Notes under the pieces: model-generated
Seen by the model: only the letters and a program-made list of their open reading frames with translations
Databases searched by the model: none
Told to the model about the DNA's origin: nothing
Translations under genes and position numbers: made by a program
Source: an uncultured Faecalitalea sp.
Lineage (GTDB): Bacteria > Bacillota_I > Bacilli_A > Erysipelotrichales > Erysipelotrichaceae
DNA length: 32,930 nucleotides
Direction of reading: 5' to 3'
NCBI GenBank assembly: GCA_946408025.1
Contig: CAMJQJ010000014.1
Location: forward strand, 1-32,930
Part shown: in pieces, positions 30,033 through 32,930 of the stretch
Layout of the letters: each line of letters begins with the position of its first letter
How positions within the stretch are numbered: the stretch's first letter is position 1

Positions 30033-30100
30033 AGAAAAACCTCCCAGCATGTAGTCATTATACCATTTAAGAAATATTTTTCAAATCTATGAAACAATTT

Positions 30101-31075
30101 TCAGTAAATCAAAAAGATATCCTTTATTTTTTCAGGGTCCTTAGTGACCAAAAGTGACAGTTGCAATAATATCCTTGCCTTTTGAGGAGAGAATTTTAAA
30201 GCCGGGACAGTTTTTAATTCTGGATCAAAATACTTTGAATCAAAAACTGCTCCTTCTATAACTCTTGATGAACGCACAAGAATACAATCTTCACTATTTG
30301 TAATTACATCCTTTATTGCAGAAGGATAATTTCCCGAACCGGTACCTGCAATAATGACTCCATCATAATGCTTCATCATATTTTCTAAAAGAACTGGGTC
30401 ACAATCACTGTGTACATAATAAACGCCCACCTTAGGAAGATTATCGATAGCCATATTGGCAAATATTGTTTGATGTGTATGTTTCTTATGTGGTTCGCTC
30501 AACAAATATACTTGATCATCTCGCATATAGCCTAAACTTCCAAATTCCCCCATCTTAAAGGCATCTGTTTTATAACTGTTTGTTTTCTGAAGATCTCTTC
30601 CTGAATAGATAGTATCTGAAAATAACGCTAATACGCCAGCGTCATAAGCATCCATTGAGCAAGCAAGTGCAACAGCTTGATAAAGATTCATTGGCCCATC
30701 AGCACTTGTTGAAGTTGCCGGACGCATCGACCCCGTTAAGACAACCGGTTTATGACAATTTAAGGTTAAATTTAAAAAGAAAGCCGTTTCTTCCAATGTA
30801 TCCGTGCCATGTGTGATGACAATACCATCAATTGAATCATCTTTATCGTAACGTTCGCAATACTCTCTAAGTTTTTTCCACTGTGCGATTCCAACATCAT
30901 TAGAATCCAAATTACACAATTGGATCATCGTTAAATTCGCAAGGTTATCAATTTGAGGAATTGAATCAACAATTTGTTTTACATTGATCGTGCCGGCCTG
31001 ATATGATGCACTTTCACCAATTTTTCCGCTACCTGCAATCGTTCCTCCGGTCGCAATTATTACAATATTTTTCAT
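30101..31075 (-). CDS. L-asparaginase
   Basis: About 324 residues from the ATG at 31075, which overlaps the upstream stop (ATGA). It hydrolyses asparagine to aspartate and ammonia. The first catalytic Thr is in IATGGTIAGSG, the second with its Asp in ITHGTDTLEETAFFL (about 85-99), followed by VVLTGSMRPATSTSADGPMN. No signal peptide, so it is cytoplasmic. Length and the GSMRP...SADGPMN block are standard for the bacterial type I/II fold. Whether it is the low-affinity or high-affinity type cannot be told. It lies directly after a thioredoxin-like lipoprotein gene. Confidence 0.94.
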   Translation of the reverse strand: MKNIVIIATGGTIAGSGKIGESASYQAGTINVKQIVDSIPQIDNLANLTMIQLCNLDSNDVGIAQWKKLREYCERYDKDDSIDGIVITHGTDTLEETAFFLNLTLNCHKPVVLTGSMRPATSTSADGPMNLYQAVALACSMDAYDAGVLALFSDTIYSGRDLQKTNSYKTDAFKMGEFGSLGYMRDDQVYLLSEPHKKHTHQTIFANMAIDNLPKVGVYYVHSDCDPVLLENMMKHYDGVIIAGTGSGNYPSAIKDVITNSEDCILVRSSRVIEGAVFDSKYFDPELKTVPALKFSPQKARILLQLSLLVTKDPEKIKDIFLIY

Positions 31076-31578
31076 TGTGAGATAAACTCCCATAAATCTT
31101 GCGTTTCAGCAGTATCAAAATCAATTGGTGCATCTAACCCACCTAGGCTGACAGTTTTTTCTGTATCACTAAAACCGACTCCTGCACTTTTTATTTTTCC
31201 ATCTTTAAACACATATAACGTTGGTGTGTAATAAAAATATGGAGCAATTTCTAAAAAAGTCTTTCCTTCATCAGTAGACGCATCCAATGTCTGCGAACCA
31301 TCATCTTTAGATGTAAAGCCAAAATCTGTTGAATCTAATTTATATAACGTAATTCCTGGATGTTCATCTTCTGTTTGATCAATATATTCTTCAATTGCTT
31401 CACAGAAAGAACATTCATCTCTTTCAACGATCATAACAAAATCTTCTTTATTAGCGATTTTTTCTTGGATTTCGGCAACCGTTATATCTACTTCTTCAAA
31501 ATCTGCTTGAGGCGCAGAACAAGCCACCAAACTTACACCCACAAAAAGCGCCAGGATCATTTTACTTATTTTTTTCAT
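31072..31578 (-). CDS. Thioredoxin-fold lipoprotein
   Basis: 168 residues from the ATG at 31578, with AAGGAG 9 bases upstream inside the glycerate kinase gene. The signal peptide MKKISKMILALFVGVSLVAC ends in a lipobox with Cys20, so it is a membrane lipoprotein facing outside. The mature domain has a CxxC site, CSFC (C56 and C59), followed by a thioredoxin-like fold with the cis-Pro region YYTPTLYVFKDGK. It resembles small thiol-disulphide proteins often annotated as PedC/BrcD-like. A role in disulphide formation or repair is likely. It overlaps the kinase gene by 17 bp and asparaginase by 4 bp. Confidence 0.86.
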   Translation of the reverse strand: MKKISKMILALFVGVSLVACSAPQADFEEVDITVAEIQEKIANKEDFVMIVERDECSFCEAIEEYIDQTEDEHPGITLYKLDSTDFGFTSKDDGSQTLDASTDEGKTFLEIAPYFYYTPTLYVFKDGKIKSAGVGFSDTEKTVSLGGLDAPIDFDTAETQDLWEFISQ

Positions 31579-32710
31579 GTTCAATCACTCCTTCTATCAG
31601 TCGTACAACAGAAAACGCCAAGGCTTCCAGTTTTGCAGGAGCTGTCTTCAAAGCTGTTTGAAAACTCATTGCTCGATCTGCACTTGAAAAAATTCCAATC
31701 ACGCCTTCTTTGTAAAGTTCTTCATAACCAAGCCCTAAGGCTCCGCTCAAACAGATAACCGGCTTATCGTGTTTTTTGGCCATCTGAGCAATTCCATAAG
31801 GAACCTTGCCATATACAGTCTGGCGGTCCGTTTGACCTTCACCTGTAATGACTATGTCACATTTTGAAATTTCGTCTTCCAATCCGGCATATTCTGTTAA
31901 AAGTTGAATTCCCGGAACCATTTTCGCATGAAACATACCTAAAAGTACAGCACCGATCCCACCAGCAGCACCAGAAGCCTCATATTCATTAACATCTACA
32001 TGAAAAGTCTGATCCAGTTTATCACGATAGTGACTTAGCCAGCCATCAACTTCTGCCATTTGGTTTTCATATATACCCTTTTGTTTCCCAAAAATATAAG
32101 TAGCCCCCTCTTTACCTAAAAGATGGTTTTTTACATCACAGGCAACAATAAATTCCACATTACTTGGGATGGAAAAGGAACGTTTGTCAATGAAGGCAAT
32201 CTTTCCTAAAGCATATGTATTTGGACGCAACAATTCTCGATTGGAATCATAAAACCTTACGCCAAACTCGCTCAAAAGACCCATCCCCCCATCATTGGTA
32301 CTACTGCCACCAAGACCAATAATGATTTTTGACACACCAAAGGATAAAGCCTGTTTAATCAACATTCCTACTCCTTTGCTTGAAGTAATCATAGGATTGC
32401 GATCTTTTTTTTCTACCATGCTTAAACCAATACAGCTGGCAACATCTATTATTGCAATATCACCTTCTTGCGAAAGACAAATTTCAGCCTGGATTTTTCT
32501 ATGATATGCATCCAAAGTACCCACATTGACCATCCGTCCATTGATCACATCACAAAAAGCCTGAGCGGTGCCCTCTCCTCCATCTGCCATGGAAAAAACT
32601 TGAACTCGGTGTTGAGAATCAGCCTCCAATATACCTTTTTTAATCGTTTGGCCAACTTCTTTAGAAGTCATACAGCCTTTAAATGAATCACACGCAACAA
32701 CAAATTTCAT
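31562..32710 (-). CDS. Glycerate kinase (GarK/GlxK family)
   Basis: 382 residues from the ATG at 32710. That start gives the family N-terminus MKFVVACDSFKG; an in-frame ATG exists 6 bases further up. It phosphorylates glycerate to phosphoglycerate. Family motifs are DSFKGCMTSKE, SMADGGEGTAQAF (about 43-55), GLGGSSTNDGGMGLL (about 137-151), SGAAGGIGAVLLG and ITGEGQTDRQT. Neither ATG has a ribosome site at normal spacing. A promoter (TTGAAC, 17 bp, TAAAAT) predicts transcription starting at the ATG itself, i.e. a leaderless mRNA. The three downstream genes are translationally coupled or close. Confidence 0.94.
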   Translation of the reverse strand: MKFVVACDSFKGCMTSKEVGQTIKKGILEADSQHRVQVFSMADGGEGTAQAFCDVINGRMVNVGTLDAYHRKIQAEICLSQEGDIAIIDVASCIGLSMVEKKDRNPMITSSKGVGMLIKQALSFGVSKIIIGLGGSSTNDGGMGLLSEFGVRFYDSNRELLRPNTYALGKIAFIDKRSFSIPSNVEFIVACDVKNHLLGKEGATYIFGKQKGIYENQMAEVDGWLSHYRDKLDQTFHVDVNEYEASGAAGGIGAVLLGMFHAKMVPGIQLLTEYAGLEDEISKCDIVITGEGQTDRQTVYGKVPYGIAQMAKKHDKPVICLSGALGLGYEELYKEGVIGIFSSADRAMSFQTALKTAPAKLEALAFSVVRLIEGVIEHEKNK

Positions 32711-32716
32711 GTACAT

Positions 32717-32745
32717 ATTTTAACATTTATCCTTATTGAGTTCAA
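32717..32745 (-). promoter_or_regulatory. Promoter of the glycerate kinase operon, leaderless geometry
   Basis: TTGAAC (32745-32740) and TAAAAT (32722-32717) are 17 bp apart on the minus strand. The -10 ends 7 bases before the A of the ATG at 32710, so transcription should begin at or next to the start codon. Confidence 0.5.
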
Positions 32746-32764
32746 AAACTAGTTAATATATAAT
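32736..32764 (+). promoter_or_regulatory. Promoter of coaBC
   Basis: TTGAGT (32736-32741) and TATAAT (32759-32764) are 17 bp apart. Its -35 overlaps the -35 of the divergent glycerate kinase promoter by two bases. The predicted start near 32771 leaves a leader containing AAAGGAAA. Confidence 0.65.
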
Positions 32765-32791
32765 AGTAAAAGCACTGAAAGGAAATATTCT

Positions 32792-32930
32792 ATGTCAAAA
32801 AAAAGAATAGTTGTGGGAGTTAGCGGTGGAATCGCTGCCTATAAAGCCTGCGATCTTGTCAGCAAACTTTCCAAGAAGGATTATGAAATTAAAGTGATTC
32901 TAACAAAACACGCTGAAAAGTTTGTTTCAA
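32792..32930 (+). CDS. coaBC: Phosphopantothenoylcysteine decarboxylase/ligase CoaBC (5' end only)
   Basis: The frame runs off the window after 46 codons. The visible N-terminus, [20 protein letters not shown] followed by [13 protein letters not shown], is the classic start of the flavin-binding CoaC decarboxylase domain of the bifunctional coenzyme A enzyme (also called Dfp). GAAAGGAAA lies ahead of the ATG. Standalone flavin decarboxylases share this start, so fusion to CoaB cannot be confirmed here, but this form is usual in Firmicutes. Confidence 0.88.
   Translation, partial: MSKKRIVVGVSGGIAAYKACDLVSKLSKKDYEIKVILTKHAEKFVS

Noticed and set aside
1..32930. CRISPR arrays, tRNA/rRNA genes, insertion sequences, prophage and toxin-antitoxin pairs
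   Set aside because: I looked for regular direct repeats, tRNA-like arms, transposase motifs and paired small genes in the gaps and found none that I could support.

Overview
The window reads as a chromosomal segment of a low-GC, anaerobic, gut-associated Firmicute. An Erysipelotrichia-type organism is my best guess, by inference rather than from a marker gene. Supporting signs are AT-rich DNA, AGGAGG-type ribosome sites, short intrinsic terminators, perfect cre-like sites, mannose-family PTS genes, a BglG-type regulator, a dnaD-nth pair, rubrerythrin for oxidative defence and a bile salt hydrolase. Bases 1-21 are not biological: they equal the 3' end of the Illumina TruSeq Read 1 adapter, so the left edge is a contig end.

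Layout, left to right. 22-2659: adapter-flush hairpin, RDD membrane protein and a PRD/EIIA regulator (minus). 2859-3740: YitT-family membrane protein (plus). 3824-11113: a tightly packed minus-strand operon. In transcription order it encodes a glycolipid glycosyltransferase, a flippase-like membrane protein, a glycosyltransferase fused to a complete RecX, YhaM, RimO, a family-6 deoxyinosine/uracil glycosylase and dUTPase. 11372-14447: a mannose-family PTS (EIIA, EIIB, EIIC, EIID) plus a small membrane protein, under a promoter with two cre sites. 14663-18894: a sensory cassette of two unrelated sugar-binding proteins, both apparently held by uncleaved N-terminal helices, flanking a NarL-type histidine kinase and response regulator, with no ABC permease. 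18934-20592: a small winged-helix-like/TM protein, a HAD phosphatase and a membrane protein. 20699-21918: a hotdog thioesterase facing an orphan EIIC. 21980-25901: a small ORF, rubrerythrin, HAD phosphatase, bile salt hydrolase and PHP phosphoesterase. 26331-28796: tseB-like, dnaD, nth and a metallo-hydrolase. 28961-29596: an unknown membrane protein (plus). 29640-32710: a PPase-like protein, asparaginase, thioredoxin-like lipoprotein and glycerate kinase. 32792 to the end: the start of coaBC.

The most interesting candidates are the sensory cassette directly upstream of the PTS operon (a plausible sugar-sensing circuit combining induction with CcpA control) and the glycosyltransferase-RecX fusion inside an operon that mixes membrane glycolipid synthesis, RNA decay, ribosome modification and uracil/hypoxanthine exclusion from DNA. 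Two genes (89-aa ORF and glycerate kinase) have a -10 element exactly positioned for leaderless transcripts. All functions are read from motifs; no database search was run.
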